Assembly (NCBI RefSeq): GCF_001311925.1
Contig: NZ_BBCG01000005.1
Location: 1 to 64,000, forward strand
Direction of reading: 5' to 3'
DNA: 64,000 bases
DNA from: Cellulosilyticum ruminicola JCM 14822
Lineage (GTDB): Bacteria > Bacillota > Clostridia > Lachnospirales > Cellulosilyticaceae
In this document: positions 1-9,237 of the stretch, in pieces
How the letters are laid out: the number at the start of each line of letters is the position of its first letter
Position numbering within the stretch: position 1 is the first letter of the stretch
Program-made: the position numbers and the translations under genes
Notes under the pieces: model-generated
Database searches by the model: none
What the model was told of the DNA's origin: nothing
What the model saw: the letters and a program-made list of their open reading frames with translations, nothing else

Positions 1-227
1 TCATATACCCTATCCCCTACACCGTTTACAAATCCTTTATAAATTCCTTCGCGAAGTTTTTCAGTATTTACATCCCCTACGTAATAGTTATTAATAACTG
101 ATTCTATAGCTAGTAGTTTTTTATCTACATAATAGTATTTATCCACAAATGCTGTAGTTGTTACAAATACTAATATTAAGAACATTAAACTTATAGCCTT
201 TCTTCGAAAACACCTTATCTTTTTCAT
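1..227 (-). CDS. S41-protease-like exported protein, N-terminal fragment
   Basis: Only the first 75 codons are in the window; the rest lies off the left edge. Translation starts at an ATG at 227 with an AAGGAG about 10 bases upstream. The protein has a basic N-terminus and one hydrophobic segment (about residues 10-28), so it is exported or membrane anchored. The following stretch (INNYYVGDVNTEKLREGIYK) closely resembles the matching part of the next gene upstream (LYIGELNQQKLNDGIYTGYV), the segment that precedes the PDZ domain in C-terminal processing proteases. The two genes are therefore tandem paralogues. Whether this copy keeps a catalytic site cannot be seen. Confidence 0.7.
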   Translation of the reverse strand, partial: MKKIRCFRRKAISLMFLILVFVTTTAFVDKYYYVDKKLLAIESVINNYYVGDVNTEKLREGIYKGFVNGVGDRVY

Positions 228-317
228 CTATAAGATCTCCTTCTTCTGAAGTATACTAATGTTATTTTGTGTTATTTATATTTTATTATCCTTATTGACA
301 CTATTTCTTTCCATAAA

Positions 318-1481
318 TTAAAATTTCTCTAAAAGCTTCATTGCTTCTTGAAGCTGTGTATCACATTCATAACTCATTTTTCCTTTACTCATTAACTGAA
401 TAATAGCTTCTTTAGTTTGTGCGACTTCTTTATCTGCTGTAATGTCGCCTTCTTTAACTTCTTTATCTTCTTTAGTACAGAGAATACCTGTAGCTAAACG
501 AAGACCACTGCCATCATCTAAGGCGAATAACTTACTTACATATCCTGAACCCGCTGAATGACTACCAACTAAAGGAATATTGCCTTTAACTGCTATTGGT
601 AGTGCTTCTATAATGCCCATTGTTCTATTATTAATTAATATAACAACTTTATTATCCACTTTGCCATCAGTTGTATAATAATCTTTCATTTTTCCTTCTT
701 TATCTTTTATTTTAAAAGCTAAGGTTTTATCCATGAAAATATCACACAACTTAAATGTTTCTTCTAAATTGTTACTATATAAATCTCTAATGTCTAATAT
801 AACTTTATTCTGACCAGATTTCTTAAACTGATCTAATGCCGCCTTAACCTGATTACTTGTACCTGATGTAATATTTTTTAATTTAATGTAACCTATCTCA
901 CCTATCTGATCTGATTTTAAACTGGGCTTTTCAATAAGTGCTTTAGTAAGTTTAATCTTTCTTTCACTACTAGTAGCATCTTTACGGATGATATAGGTAT
1001 TGCTACTGCCTTCTTCTGCATTGCTTAATATTTTAGCTAAAGCTGCTTCATTAGAATAAATAACCTTAACATTATCTACTTTAACAATTTGCTCACCTAT
1101 TTTTATGCCTGCCTTATCTGCTGGCGAATTGGCCACTACATCTGTAATAACAAGATGATTGCCATCAAGTCCCCAAGTATATGCGAGCCCAGTGCTAATA
1201 GCTTTTCCTTCTTCATAGGCTAAATTTGCCTTATATTCTATTTCATCTAAATAGTAACTTGTAGGATTTTCTAGGCCTTCTACATATCCTGTATATATCC
1301 CATCATTTAATTTTTGCTGATTAAGTTCCCCTATATAAAGCTTGTTAATTTGACGACTTAAAAATTTAAGCTTAGAAAAAGTAGCACCTTCACTACCTTG
1401 TATTAGACTACAACCAGCTAGTATTGTTACAATACCCATTATGACGACTATTTTCTTGCCTTTTATTTTTTTATGTCTCAC
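318..1481 (-). CDS. S41-family (CtpA-like) lipoprotein, catalytic dyad apparently lost
   Basis: I place the start at a GTG at 1481, nine bases after AAGGAG. This gives a clean lipoprotein signal (basic start, hydrophobic run, LAGC lipobox), while longer in-frame starts spoil it. A PDZ-like region follows (about residues 95-165; GLAYTWGLDGNHLVITDVV, SPADKAGIKIGE), then a tail-specific-protease fold (about 190-370) with the conserved DGSGLRLATG segment. In active family members the nucleophile lies in G-S/T-A-S-A-S-E and the general base in T-F-G-K-G. Here the aligned segments are RTMGIIE and SAGSG, so Ser is Gly (about residue 289) and Lys is Ser (about 312). It is probably a non-proteolytic surface protein with a PDZ domain. 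It lies next to the FtsEX-hydrolase genes, so a role in wall-hydrolase control is possible but only inferred. Confidence 0.8.
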   Translation of the reverse strand: MRHKKIKGKKIVVIMGIVTILAGCSLIQGSEGATFSKLKFLSRQINKLYIGELNQQKLNDGIYTGYVEGLENPTSYYLDEIEYKANLAYEEGKAISTGLAYTWGLDGNHLVITDVVANSPADKAGIKIGEQIVKVDNVKVIYSNEAALAKILSNAEEGSSNTYIIRKDATSSERKIKLTKALIEKPSLKSDQIGEIGYIKLKNITSGTSNQVKAALDQFKKSGQNKVILDIRDLYSNNLEETFKLCDIFMDKTLAFKIKDKEGKMKDYYTTDGKVDNKVVILINNRTMGIIEALPIAVKGNIPLVGSHSAGSGYVSKLFALDDGSGLRLATGILCTKEDKEVKEGDITADKEVAQTKEAIIQLMSKGKMSYECDTQLQEAMKLLEKF

Positions 1482-1518
1482 TTGCTCTCGCTCCTTTTTA
1501 TCTAAAGTATTCATCTTG

Positions 1519-1554
1519 CAAAAAATCCTTAAAACTATTGTCCTAAGGATTTTT
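1519..1554 (-). terminator. Rho-independent terminator after the M23 hydrolase gene
   Basis: An 11-base inverted repeat (AAAAATCCTTA and TAAGGATTTTT) with a 12-base loop ends in a T run on the minus strand, about 45 bases after the hydrolase stop. The S41-like gene begins only 38 bases further on and no promoter fits between, so it may depend on partial read-through. Confidence 0.7.
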
Positions 1555-1597
1555 GTTTTTATTATCAATTATATGCTACATAGTATTATTTCATCCA

Positions 1598-2767
1598 TTA
1601 TTTGCTTAAATATTCCCAAGGCGATGTATGTGATCCATTGACACGTACTTCAAAGTGACAGTGGTTACCCGTTGAGTAACCTGTACTTCCAATCTTAGCT
1701 ACTGTTTGTCCTTTAGTAACTGTTTGTCCTGTACTCACCGTTAAAGATGAATTATGACCATATAAAGTCACAAGGCCACCGCCATGATTAATCATAACTG
1801 TATTACCATATCCATTTACCCAACCTGCCACAATGACAACTCCATCAGCTGCAGCTACAACATTTTCACCATATCCTGCTGGAATATCAATACCTGTATG
1901 GAATTCATTTTTTCCTGAAATGGGACTTGTTCTAGGATTATATTCTGAACTTATATTGTAGTAACCTGGCACTGGCCAAGCAAATGTCCCACCACTATAT
2001 TTATGAGCGCTACTATAATTGCCACTACCACTGTTACTGCTGCTATTTACTCTTTCACTTTCAGCTACAAGACGATTAATCTCTGCTTGAAGTGCATCTG
2101 ATTCTTCTTGCATTTGTTCTATTTTAGATTTAATCTTACTTTGCTCTTTTTTAAGATTTGCTAGTGAATCATGTTTTTTATTTCGAGCTTTTTCTAATTC
2201 AGTTTTCTTGGCAACTTGTGTGTTTTTAATATCTTCTAAATCTGCCTTTTCAGTTTCTATAATTTGTTTTGCTGACTCTATATCAGCAATAGTGGCTTTA
2301 TAATCATCAAGTGTCTGATTATCCTTATCTGAAATACGTTTAATATATTCTATTTTATTAATTGCATCCCAGAAGTTATTTGATGAAAAGATTACTTGTA
2401 TATAACCACTTCTTTTATTTTTATACATTTGCACCATACGTTCTTTAGTATCTTCGTATTGTGCATCCTTTTTGGCATTCATATCATCTAGTTCAACTTG
2501 TTTTGTTTCAATAGCCTTTTTCTTTGTTGAAATCTGATTATTTAGCTCATAAATCTTATCTTGTATATCTACCATTTGTAAGTCTACTTTTTTAATAGCC
2601 GCTTGCATGGCTTCTATTTTTTCATTATTGGCTGCCAAATCCTGCTTGCTACTTTCTATATTTTGCTTTTTGTCATTTAACTGGTTCTTCTTATTTGTAA
2701 TAGAAGAACCATATACAGGGGTAAGTAGTAATAGAAAGGCAAGTACAATACTTATCTTTTTCTTCAT
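1598..2767 (-). CDS. Coiled-coil M23 peptidoglycan hydrolase (PcsB/CwlO/EnvC-type)
   Basis: Secreted murein hydrolase or activator. The chosen ATG at 2767 follows GGGGG by six bases and gives a classic signal peptide ending near VYGSS. Residues about 25-240 are a long charged coiled coil. A Ser/Gly/Asn linker is followed by a C-terminal M23 (LytM) domain with the zinc-site motifs intact: HTGIDIP (H-x3-D) and HCHFEVR (H-x-H), plus YGH. The gene directly follows ftsX, in the same order as FtsEX with PcsB or other coiled-coil hydrolases, where FtsEX uses ATP to activate the enzyme at division or elongation sites. The substrate is expected to be cross-linking stem peptides, but the exact bond cannot be read from sequence. 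Confidence 0.9.
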   Translation of the reverse strand: MKKKISIVLAFLLLLTPVYGSSITNKKNQLNDKKQNIESSKQDLAANNEKIEAMQAAIKKVDLQMVDIQDKIYELNNQISTKKKAIETKQVELDDMNAKKDAQYEDTKERMVQMYKNKRSGYIQVIFSSNNFWDAINKIEYIKRISDKDNQTLDDYKATIADIESAKQIIETEKADLEDIKNTQVAKKTELEKARNKKHDSLANLKKEQSKIKSKIEQMQEESDALQAEINRLVAESERVNSSSNSGSGNYSSAHKYSGGTFAWPVPGYYNISSEYNPRTSPISGKNEFHTGIDIPAGYGENVVAAADGVVIVAGWVNGYGNTVMINHGGGLVTLYGHNSSLTVSTGQTVTKGQTVAKIGSTGYSTGNHCHFEVRVNGSHTSPWEYLSK

Positions 2768-2780
2768 CTTCATCCCCCAT

Positions 2781-3674
2781 TTATACTTGAAGGTGCTTAC
2801 GAATCGCAAAAGCACTTCCTACAAGCCCAATAGATATACCAAGTCCAAGACAAATTGGGATCATACCATTTATAATTATTGTTGTTGAAACTAAACTGAT
2901 GCCTTCTAAACTATTCATAAGTTGAATGGCAATCTTCTTATTTATGAAATCATATGAAAATGCAATAGCTGTAATAGCTATAAGTGCACTAACAAGCCCT
3001 ATGGTTGTCCCTTCAATTAAAAAAGGAAGACGTATAAACCAGTCTGTTGCACCAATATATTTCATAATATTGATTTCCTTACGTCTTACATAAACTGTTA
3101 ATTTAATTGTATTAGACATGAGTAGTAAACCTACTATAATTAAACAAATAATAATACCTATACAAATATAATCAATTGTTTTATTAAGATTAATAAACAT
3201 TTGTGTTTCTTGTTTCAAGTACTGTGCTTCAATACCTTTTAATTGCTTGAGCGCAGCTACTACCGCTTCTTGCTGCTCAATATCATAAACAGTAATTTCA
3301 AAGGATGCTGGAAGTGGATTATCTTCTTTAAAGTCTTCAAAGATTGACACATCATCACTTTCTTCACTAAATGACTTCAGTGCTTCTTCTTTTGAAACAT
3401 ACTTCACTTCTTTTACACTGCTAATTCCTTCTATTTGCTTTTTAATCTGTTGAATCTGACCTTCATTTATGTCCTCATCAACGTAACATGTAATACCAAA
3501 TTTATTTTCCACTTGTTTAAGTAGTGAATCAATATTCATGCCTATGGCATATGACATTCCTAGTATTAAAAGACACAAAACAATGGTACCTGCCGAAGCA
3601 AGTGCCATCGTTTTATTTTTCCATAGGCCTATGATACCCTCTTTAAATAAATATCTGAGAGTATTCCAACTCAT
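2781..3674 (-). CDS. ftsX: Cell-division ABC permease FtsX
   Basis: About 297 residues, with a cytoplasmic N-terminus (MSWNTLRYLFKEGIIGLWKN), a first membrane helix, a roughly 130-residue extracellular domain rich in acidic residues, then three more helices in the C-terminal FtsX domain. This is the family's four-helix plan. The start at 3674 lies nine bases after AAGGGGG and overlaps the end of ftsE by 32 bases, so the two are translationally linked. FtsX with FtsE transmits ATP hydrolysis to an extracellular hydrolase; the downstream M23 coiled-coil protein is the obvious partner. An ATG two codons upstream is an alternative start. Confidence 0.93.
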   Translation of the reverse strand: MSWNTLRYLFKEGIIGLWKNKTMALASAGTIVLCLLILGMSYAIGMNIDSLLKQVENKFGITCYVDEDINEGQIQQIKKQIEGISSVKEVKYVSKEEALKSFSEESDDVSIFEDFKEDNPLPASFEITVYDIEQQEAVVAALKQLKGIEAQYLKQETQMFINLNKTIDYICIGIIICLIIVGLLLMSNTIKLTVYVRRKEINIMKYIGATDWFIRLPFLIEGTTIGLVSALIAITAIAFSYDFINKKIAIQLMNSLEGISLVSTTIIINGMIPICLGLGISIGLVGSAFAIRKHLQV

Positions 3675-4350
3675 CGTCATAGCCCCCTTCATATACATCT
3701 TTACTAATTTGACCGTCAGAGATTTCAATAACACGCTTTTTGAGAGCATTAACGATTTCTCTTTCATGAGTTGCCATAATAATTGTGACACCTCGTTTAT
3801 TAATATCCTGTAAGCAATTCATAATTTCCCATGAAGTTGCTGGATCTAAATTACCTGTTGGTTCATCAGCAATGAGAATAGGGTTATTATTGACAATGGC
3901 ACGTGCAAGTGCTGTTCTTTGTTGTTCTCCTCCTGACAACTCATTTGGATAGCATCTTGCTTTTCTAGCTAGCCCTACAAGCCCTAATACTATTGGTACA
4001 TTTTTACGAATTTCTCTAGATGATGCACCTACGATTTGCATTGCAAAAGCTACGTTTTCATAAACAGTTTTATTTGGAAGTAATCTAAAGTCCTGGAATA
4101 CTATACCTAAATCTCTTCTAAGATAAGGTACCTGTTTGCGTTTAAGTTTAGTAATTTCTTTGTTATTAATAATAATCTTCCCATGCTCTGGCTCAATTTC
4201 TTTAAGTAATAACTTTAAGAAAGTAGATTTCCCTGAGCCACTATTTCCTGTTATGAATACAAATTCCCCTTTTTCAATGGATAAACTTACATCTTTAAGT
4301 CCCACTGCCCCATTAGAATAAACTTTTGATACGTTTTGTAAATGAATCAT
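3643..4350 (-). CDS. ftsE: Cell-division ABC ATPase FtsE
   Basis: 235 residues with a Walker A (GNSGSGKST), Q loop, ABC signature (LSGGEQQR) and Walker B followed by the catalytic Glu (ILIADEPTGNLD). Length and motifs match FtsE rather than the longer transport ATPases, and ftsX follows immediately with an overlap. It acts on the cytoplasmic face with FtsX to regulate peptidoglycan hydrolysis. A GGTGAT about eight bases before the ATG serves as ribosome binding site. Confidence 0.94.
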   Translation of the reverse strand: MIHLQNVSKVYSNGAVGLKDVSLSIEKGEFVFITGNSGSGKSTFLKLLLKEIEPEHGKIIINNKEITKLKRKQVPYLRRDLGIVFQDFRLLPNKTVYENVAFAMQIVGASSREIRKNVPIVLGLVGLARKARCYPNELSGGEQQRTALARAIVNNNPILIADEPTGNLDPATSWEIMNCLQDINKRGVTIIMATHEREIVNALKKRVIEISDGQISKDVYEGGYDDELEYSQIFI

Positions 4351-4374
4351 TTTTTAATCACCGGTTTCTTTTTT

Positions 4375-5475
4375 CTATAATCTATTTTGACTTTGCTTTT
4401 CCATATAGTCCATGTATTGGCTTACCATGATTGTAATTTTAAACACAATAGCGTCATCAAATTCACGTAAATCTAAACCAGTTGTTTTTAATAATTTATC
4501 AAGTCTATACACAAGTGTATTTCTATGAATATAGAGTTGTCTAGATGTTTCTGATACATTTAAACTATTTTCAAAGAACTTATTAACTGTCATAAGTGTT
4601 TCTTCATCAAAGCTATCTACACGTTTGTCTTTAAGTACTTCTTTAATAAATAACTTACAAAGTGAAAGTGGTAATTGATAAATAATTCTACCAATACCTA
4701 ATTTAGAATAATGTGAAATATGTCCTTCACAGTTGAAAATCTTACCAACTTCAAGAGCCATATTTGCTTCTTTATATGAGTTAGATACATCTTTAAGGTC
4801 ATTTACAACAGCACCAACTGCTACATATACTTTGCTCATTGCTTCTGCACTTAATGTATCATAAATCATTTTTGCATAGCCTTCGATTTCAGCTGGGTCA
4901 TCTGAATTAACTTCCTTAACTAAAATCATATTTTTTTCATCTACAGCTGTAACGAAATCTTTAGTTTTGTCTGGGAAAATATTTCTTAAAATATCTGACG
5001 TACTACTATCTTTTTTCTCGTTACACTCGATAAGATATACAACACGTTGTACATTATTTTTAATATGTAACTTTTTAGCTCTTGTATAAATATCTACTAA
5101 AAGAAGATTATCTAATAATAAATTTTTAATAAAGTTATCTCTATCAAAACGTTCTTTATATGCTACAAGTAAGCTTTTTACTTGAAATGCTACGATTTTA
5201 CCTAATTTATAAGCTTCATCATCTGCACCTGTTACTGAAAGAACATACTCTACAAGATATTCATCATAAATTTTAAAGTAATGTGACCCTTGCATTTCTT
5301 GACTATCTGCTTGTGAATTAATGAAGGCTTCAACTTGGGGTACATATTCACCTGCCACTCGGTCACTGTCTGTTGTTACTACAATTTTTGCTTCTGCATC
5401 TAAAATGCAGTATTCTCTTCTTGTAATGGCTTTGATGCCATCGATTGTATTTTGTAAAATTTGATTAGATATCAT
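4375..5475 (-). CDS. CdaR/PucR-family transcriptional regulator
   Basis: About 366 residues. The N-terminal part resembles the sugar-diacid-recognition (CdaR) sensory region (NTIDGIKAITRREYCILDAE). A central GGDEF-like PucR segment follows, and a C-terminal HTH_30 domain ends the protein with the typical SETSRQLYIHRNTLVYRLDK helix-turn-helix. I prefer the ATG at 5475 (GGGAG upstream) to the TTG at 5493. It lies between the ftsE operon and a sugar ABC ATPase gene, so control of carbohydrate uptake is plausible, but the effector and targets are unknown. Confidence 0.85.
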   Translation of the reverse strand: MISNQILQNTIDGIKAITRREYCILDAEAKIVVTTDSDRVAGEYVPQVEAFINSQADSQEMQGSHYFKIYDEYLVEYVLSVTGADDEAYKLGKIVAFQVKSLLVAYKERFDRDNFIKNLLLDNLLLVDIYTRAKKLHIKNNVQRVVYLIECNEKKDSSTSDILRNIFPDKTKDFVTAVDEKNMILVKEVNSDDPAEIEGYAKMIYDTLSAEAMSKVYVAVGAVVNDLKDVSNSYKEANMALEVGKIFNCEGHISHYSKLGIGRIIYQLPLSLCKLFIKEVLKDKRVDSFDEETLMTVNKFFENSLNVSETSRQLYIHRNTLVYRLDKLLKTTGLDLREFDDAIVFKITIMVSQYMDYMEKQSQNRL

Positions 5476-5684
5476 ATGTGTATCAGCTCCCAAATATTAA
5501 ATAATTTGTATTCGCAGTATCTTTAATACTATTTTATCCTATTTATATGTAAAAAAAAAGTGGCTACTAAAAAAAAGTGTGTAGTACATGCTAGGAAAAA
5601 CTAAGAAAATATCACAGAATATCATAATTTCTCATATCACAATGTTTTATATTAGTTAAACATTTCTTAAATAAAGTTATACAC

Positions 5685-5731
5685 AAAAAAGCTGCTATAT
5701 TAACAAGCTTAGTCGTTAATATAGCAGCTTT
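5685..5731 (-). terminator. Rho-independent terminator of the sugar ABC ATPase gene
   Basis: A perfect 17-base inverted repeat (AAAGCTGCTATATTAAC and its complement) with a 10-base loop is followed on the minus strand by a T run, 13 bases past the stop codon of the ATPase gene. Confidence 0.9.
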
Positions 5732-5743
5732 GATATGTATTAA

Positions 5744-6862
5744 CTAGTTTGTAATTGTTTTTTGTGTTTCTAAGTCAAATACGTGAATTTTTCTCATATC
5801 GAATGCAAGTTGAACTGTATCATCTGGACCAGCTTGGCATGATGTATCAAAACGACCTGTGATGTTATTTCCTTCACAAATCATGTAGAAGTTTTTCTCT
5901 GCTCCAAGCATTTCTACTACTTCTACTGTAGCTGTACCAAGTGTGAAGTGTTCTTTTTCTTCTTCGAATAATGTTGATGGTTCGCAGATATGTTCTGGAC
6001 GAATACCCATCATTACTTCTTTACCAATATAACCACCAGCAACAAGTTTTTGTGCTTTTTCTTTTAATAATGGAATTTCGATTTTACCGAATGAAAGAAC
6101 TACATCGTCACCTTTTTTAATTGCTTTAGCTTCAATCATGTTCATTTGTGGTGAACCAATGAATCCAGCAACGAATAAGTTTTGTGGTTTAGAGTAAAGA
6201 TTTGATGGTGAGTCAACTTGTTGAATAACACCATCTTTAAGTACTACGATTCTTGTACCAAGTGTCATAGCTTCTACTTGGTCATGAGTTACATAGATGA
6301 ATGTTGTGTTTAATCTATGATGTAATTTAGAGATTTCTGTTCTCATTTGTACACGAAGTTTAGCATCAAGGTTTGATAAAGGTTCATCCATAAGGAATAC
6401 TTTTGGTTCACGAACGATAGCACGTCCCATAGCAACACGTTGACGTTGACCACCAGAAAGAGCTTTTGGTTTACGATCTAAGCATTGATCAATATCAAGG
6501 ATTTTAGCTGCTTCACGTACACGTTTATCAATTTCTTCTTTTGGTGTTTTACGAAGTTTTAAACCGAATGCCATGTTATCATACACTGTCATATGAGGGT
6601 ATAACGCATAGTTTTGGAATACCATTGCGATGTCACGATCTTTTGGAGCTACTTCATTACAAAGTTTATCACCGATCCATAATTCTCCTGATGAAATTTC
6701 TTCAAGACCAGCAATCATACGTAATGTAGTTGATTTACCACATCCTGATGGTCCTACGAAAATGATAAATTCTTTATCTTCGATATCTAAGTTAAAGTTT
6801 TTAACTGCTACGAATCCATTTGAATATCTTTTTTCAATATTTTTTAATTTTAAACCTGCCAT
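5744..6862 (-). CDS. msmX: Multi-sugar ABC transporter ATPase (MsmX/UgpC type)
   Basis: 372 residues starting at an ATG (6862) preceded by AAGGGGG. It has Walker A (GPSGCGKST), Q loop (FQNYALYPHMTVYDN), signature (LSGGQRQR), Walker B (VFLMDEPLSNLDAKLR), switch His (YVTHDQVEAM) and the C-terminal TOBE/MOBP-like domain of CUT1 sugar importers (GIRPEHI). It stands alone without permeases, as the shared ATPase MsmX does in Firmicutes, where one ATPase energises several oligosaccharide permeases. It has its own terminator. The sugars served cannot be read from this gene. Confidence 0.88.
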   Translation of the reverse strand: MAGLKLKNIEKRYSNGFVAVKNFNLDIEDKEFIIFVGPSGCGKSTTLRMIAGLEEISSGELWIGDKLCNEVAPKDRDIAMVFQNYALYPHMTVYDNMAFGLKLRKTPKEEIDKRVREAAKILDIDQCLDRKPKALSGGQRQRVAMGRAIVREPKVFLMDEPLSNLDAKLRVQMRTEISKLHHRLNTTFIYVTHDQVEAMTLGTRIVVLKDGVIQQVDSPSNLYSKPQNLFVAGFIGSPQMNMIEAKAIKKGDDVVLSFGKIEIPLLKEKAQKLVAGGYIGKEVMMGIRPEHICEPSTLFEEEKEHFTLGTATVEVVEMLGAEKNFYMICEGNNITGRFDTSCQAGPDDTVQLAFDMRKIHVFDLETQKTITN

Positions 6863-7156
6863 GAGATATTTCCCCCTTAGTTTAGATAAATTCATATGTC
6901 TTTGGACTTACTTTACTATACTATATTTTTCCTTATATACGCTATTGACTATTTTTATAAAATCAATTTTGCCATTTTGTTTAATAGTCATAAACATATA
7001 AAATTTATTAACTAATTCAATATAAATCGCCCACAATGCAATAAAAATCAACTTATCATGTTATATAGTTTTTGTAGCATTTACATAAAGCAAGTACTTT
7101 CCTGTATTATGTTTACTATCAATTCACAAAAAACTAGTATTTTTACCTGTATTTTT

Positions 7157-7903
7157 TTACTTTTTACGGTCACCTTTGTACAACAATACCTCAATTAGGA
7201 ATTGTGGAAGCACTAACATTCTTACAAAACGTGATGGCTGCTTCATTAATCTATAGAACCATTCAAGTCCTAACTTTTGATAAATGAGTGGTGCACGTTT
7301 CACAATACCAGCCATACCATCTAAACTTCCACCTACACCAATTGCTACTCTTACATTAGGAAGTAAGTGTTGATGCTCTTCAATCCATGTCTCTTGTTTA
7401 GGTGCGCCCAAAGCTACAAGTAAAATATTTGCACCTGATTCATTGATATCTTTAATAATTGCTGGTTCATCTTCTAGCTTAAAGTATCCATCTCTTGTTC
7501 CTACAATTTGAATGCCTGGGTAAGTTTCTCTCATTTTTTCTGCTGCCTGCTCTGCTACACCTGGTTTACTTCCAAAGAAATAATATTTATAACCTTCTTT
7601 AACAGCTTGTTTCATTGTATTTTGTACTAAATCATAACCTGGTACACGTTCTGGGAGCTTATCTCCTTTTTGAAGTCTAGAACCAATAACGACTCCTATA
7701 CCATCTGGTACAACGAGATCTGCTTTTTTAATAACTTCCATAAATTTAGGATTGTTTCTAGCTAGCATAACGATTTCTGGATTTGGTGTATAAACTTTGT
7801 GCATTTTATCTGATTTAACAAATCCATCTACAATATCAACAGCTTCTTTCATTGTGACATTAGAAATAGGTACTTCTAATATTTTGATTATTTTAGTATT
7901 CAT
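7157..7903 (-). CDS. WecG/TagA/CpsF-family glycosyltransferase (GT26)
   Basis: 248 residues with the family hallmarks: TPNPEIVMLARNNPKF near the N-terminus, the acidic ADLVVPDGIGVVIGSR segment, YYFFGSKPGVAEQAAEKM, LLVALGAPKQETWIEEH and AIGVGGSLD. Enzymes of this family transfer N-acetylmannosamine or a similar sugar to GlcNAc-diphospho-undecaprenol, the second step of wall teichoic acid or secondary-wall-polymer linkage units, on the inner face of the membrane. The start has AGGAGG seven bases upstream. Downstream of csaB and near an LCP ligase, it most likely builds the polymer those enzymes finish. The exact sugar is inferred. Confidence 0.9.
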   Translation of the reverse strand: MNTKIIKILEVPISNVTMKEAVDIVDGFVKSDKMHKVYTPNPEIVMLARNNPKFMEVIKKADLVVPDGIGVVIGSRLQKGDKLPERVPGYDLVQNTMKQAVKEGYKYYFFGSKPGVAEQAAEKMRETYPGIQIVGTRDGYFKLEDEPAIIKDINESGANILLVALGAPKQETWIEEHQHLLPNVRVAIGVGGSLDGMAGIVKRAPLIYQKLGLEWFYRLMKQPSRFVRMLVLPQFLIEVLLYKGDRKK

Positions 7904-8017
7904 TATATCCTCCTGTAATTGGGGTACTTTTCGTATCTCCCCTTTAGTCTTATTTTCTTGTCTTTAAAAATTATATATGTTTATGCTTATAAATCTACTT
8001 ATAAGCTACATACTCAC

Positions 8018-8052
8018 ATAAAGGTGTCACAAGCCCCTTGTAACACCTTTAT
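8018..8052. repeat. 16-base inverted repeat between csaB and the glycosyltransferase gene
   Basis: ATAAAGGTGTCACAAG pairs with CTTGTAACACCTTTAT across a three-base loop, with one mismatch. No T run follows on either strand, so this is not a standard terminator; it may be a processing or stability hairpin. A second short palindrome (GCTTATAA...TTATAAGC) lies at 7984-8005. Confidence 0.55.
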
Positions 8053-8130
8053 CAAACTATTTCTATCTATTATACAATATCAATCCTATAAAAGTATTTG
8101 TTTACTCTTTCATCTTACGTCTCAACGTAA

Positions 8131-9237
8131 TTACTTAAGTAATTCTTTTACCTTGTTGAGTGGTAAGTAAATTTTATCTTTTTTAGCTTCAAATACTTTA
8201 ATGAGCTCTTCTTTTTGCTGAGCTTTATTATCTATAAGTTTTTCTAATTTTTCTCTAAACATTGCTGCTGTTACTTTATCTGAATCTATGCAATAATCAG
8301 CTTGTTCTATTTCTTTCATGAAACCTGTTACTTTAGGGTCGTATGATAAAGCCATCATTGGTACCTTTTCTGCTGCTGCCATAATTAAACTATGTAGGCG
8401 CATACCAATAATCATATCAAAGCTTGCTGTGTAGTCTAATACTTCTTCTATTGAAAGCATTTTGTCTACTACTTCTATATCACTAGCTTTACCTAAACCG
8501 CTTTGTACAAGTTTATCTTGAAGCTTCTTAGATATTTCTCTATCTTGATTATAATGCATTGGAATAAAGTAAAGTTTATAACCTTTTGCAATGAGTTCAC
8601 CAAGGCCTTCTTTCATTGATTCAAGCAGGTTCTCATCATGTACTTCATTTTGCCATGGCCTGAGATAGATTCCTACTGCTGGCTTCTGAACTGCTCCCTT
8701 AGTTTCTTTTACTTCTCTGCCTAAGTTAATTCCAATAACAGGGTCAATAGAAACTTCTACAGGTTTCTTAATACCTATTTCTTGTAATAATGCTTTTGAG
8801 CCTGGTTCTCTTACATAGATGCCATCTACTTTATTAATAATCATCTTCATAAGTGTTTTGCTAAAGCTCTTATTAACTGGACCTATTCCTTGAGAATAAA
8901 ATACAACTTTTTTCTTGTAGAACTGTGCAATCTTTACGATTGCTAAGTAATATGGAATTGTTTTGCTACTTGTTACATCTTGTAATAAACTTCCTCCCCC
9001 ACTAATGAGAATGTCACTTTGTTTAATTACTTTTGCTACTGTTTTAATATCCCAACGATTAACACTTTCTACACCATAAGTTATCTTTGTTTTTTCTGGA
9101 TTGTTAGAAAGTACTACGATTTTTGTATTTGGTATCTCTTTTTTTAAGAGAGACAGAATTGAAAAAAGTACTGCTTCATCACCAATATTATCAAATCCAT
9201 AATAACCTGATAAAACTATTTGCTTTGTAGTTGCCAT
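8131..9237 (-). CDS. csaB: Polysaccharide pyruvyl transferase CsaB
   Basis: 368 residues starting GYYGFDNIGDEAVL, the N-terminal signature of the pyruvyltransferase family; later motifs are ISGGGSLLQDVT, YSQGIGP and IGMRLHSLIMA. CsaB transfers a pyruvyl group from phosphoenolpyruvate to a secondary-wall polysaccharide, creating the ligand of SLH domains that anchor S-layer proteins. The ATG at 9237 has AAGGTGAT upstream and overlaps the preceding DUF5693 gene by 22 bases, so the two are translationally coupled. Together with the GT26 enzyme and LCP genes it points to a pyruvylated wall polymer. Confidence 0.9.
   Translation of the reverse strand: MATTKQIVLSGYYGFDNIGDEAVLFSILSLLKKEIPNTKIVVLSNNPEKTKITYGVESVNRWDIKTVAKVIKQSDILISGGGSLLQDVTSSKTIPYYLAIVKIAQFYKKKVVFYSQGIGPVNKSFSKTLMKMIINKVDGIYVREPGSKALLQEIGIKKPVEVSIDPVIGINLGREVKETKGAVQKPAVGIYLRPWQNEVHDENLLESMKEGLGELIAKGYKLYFIPMHYNQDREISKKLQDKLVQSGLGKASDIEVVDKMLSIEEVLDYTASFDMIIGMRLHSLIMAAAEKVPMMALSYDPKVTGFMKEIEQADYCIDSDKVTAAMFREKLEKLIDNKAQQKEELIKVFEAKKDKIYLPLNKVKELLK

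Noticed and set aside
8018-8052. Hairpin after csaB as a rho-independent terminator
   Set aside because: The stem is good but neither strand has the T run; recorded only as an inverted repeat.
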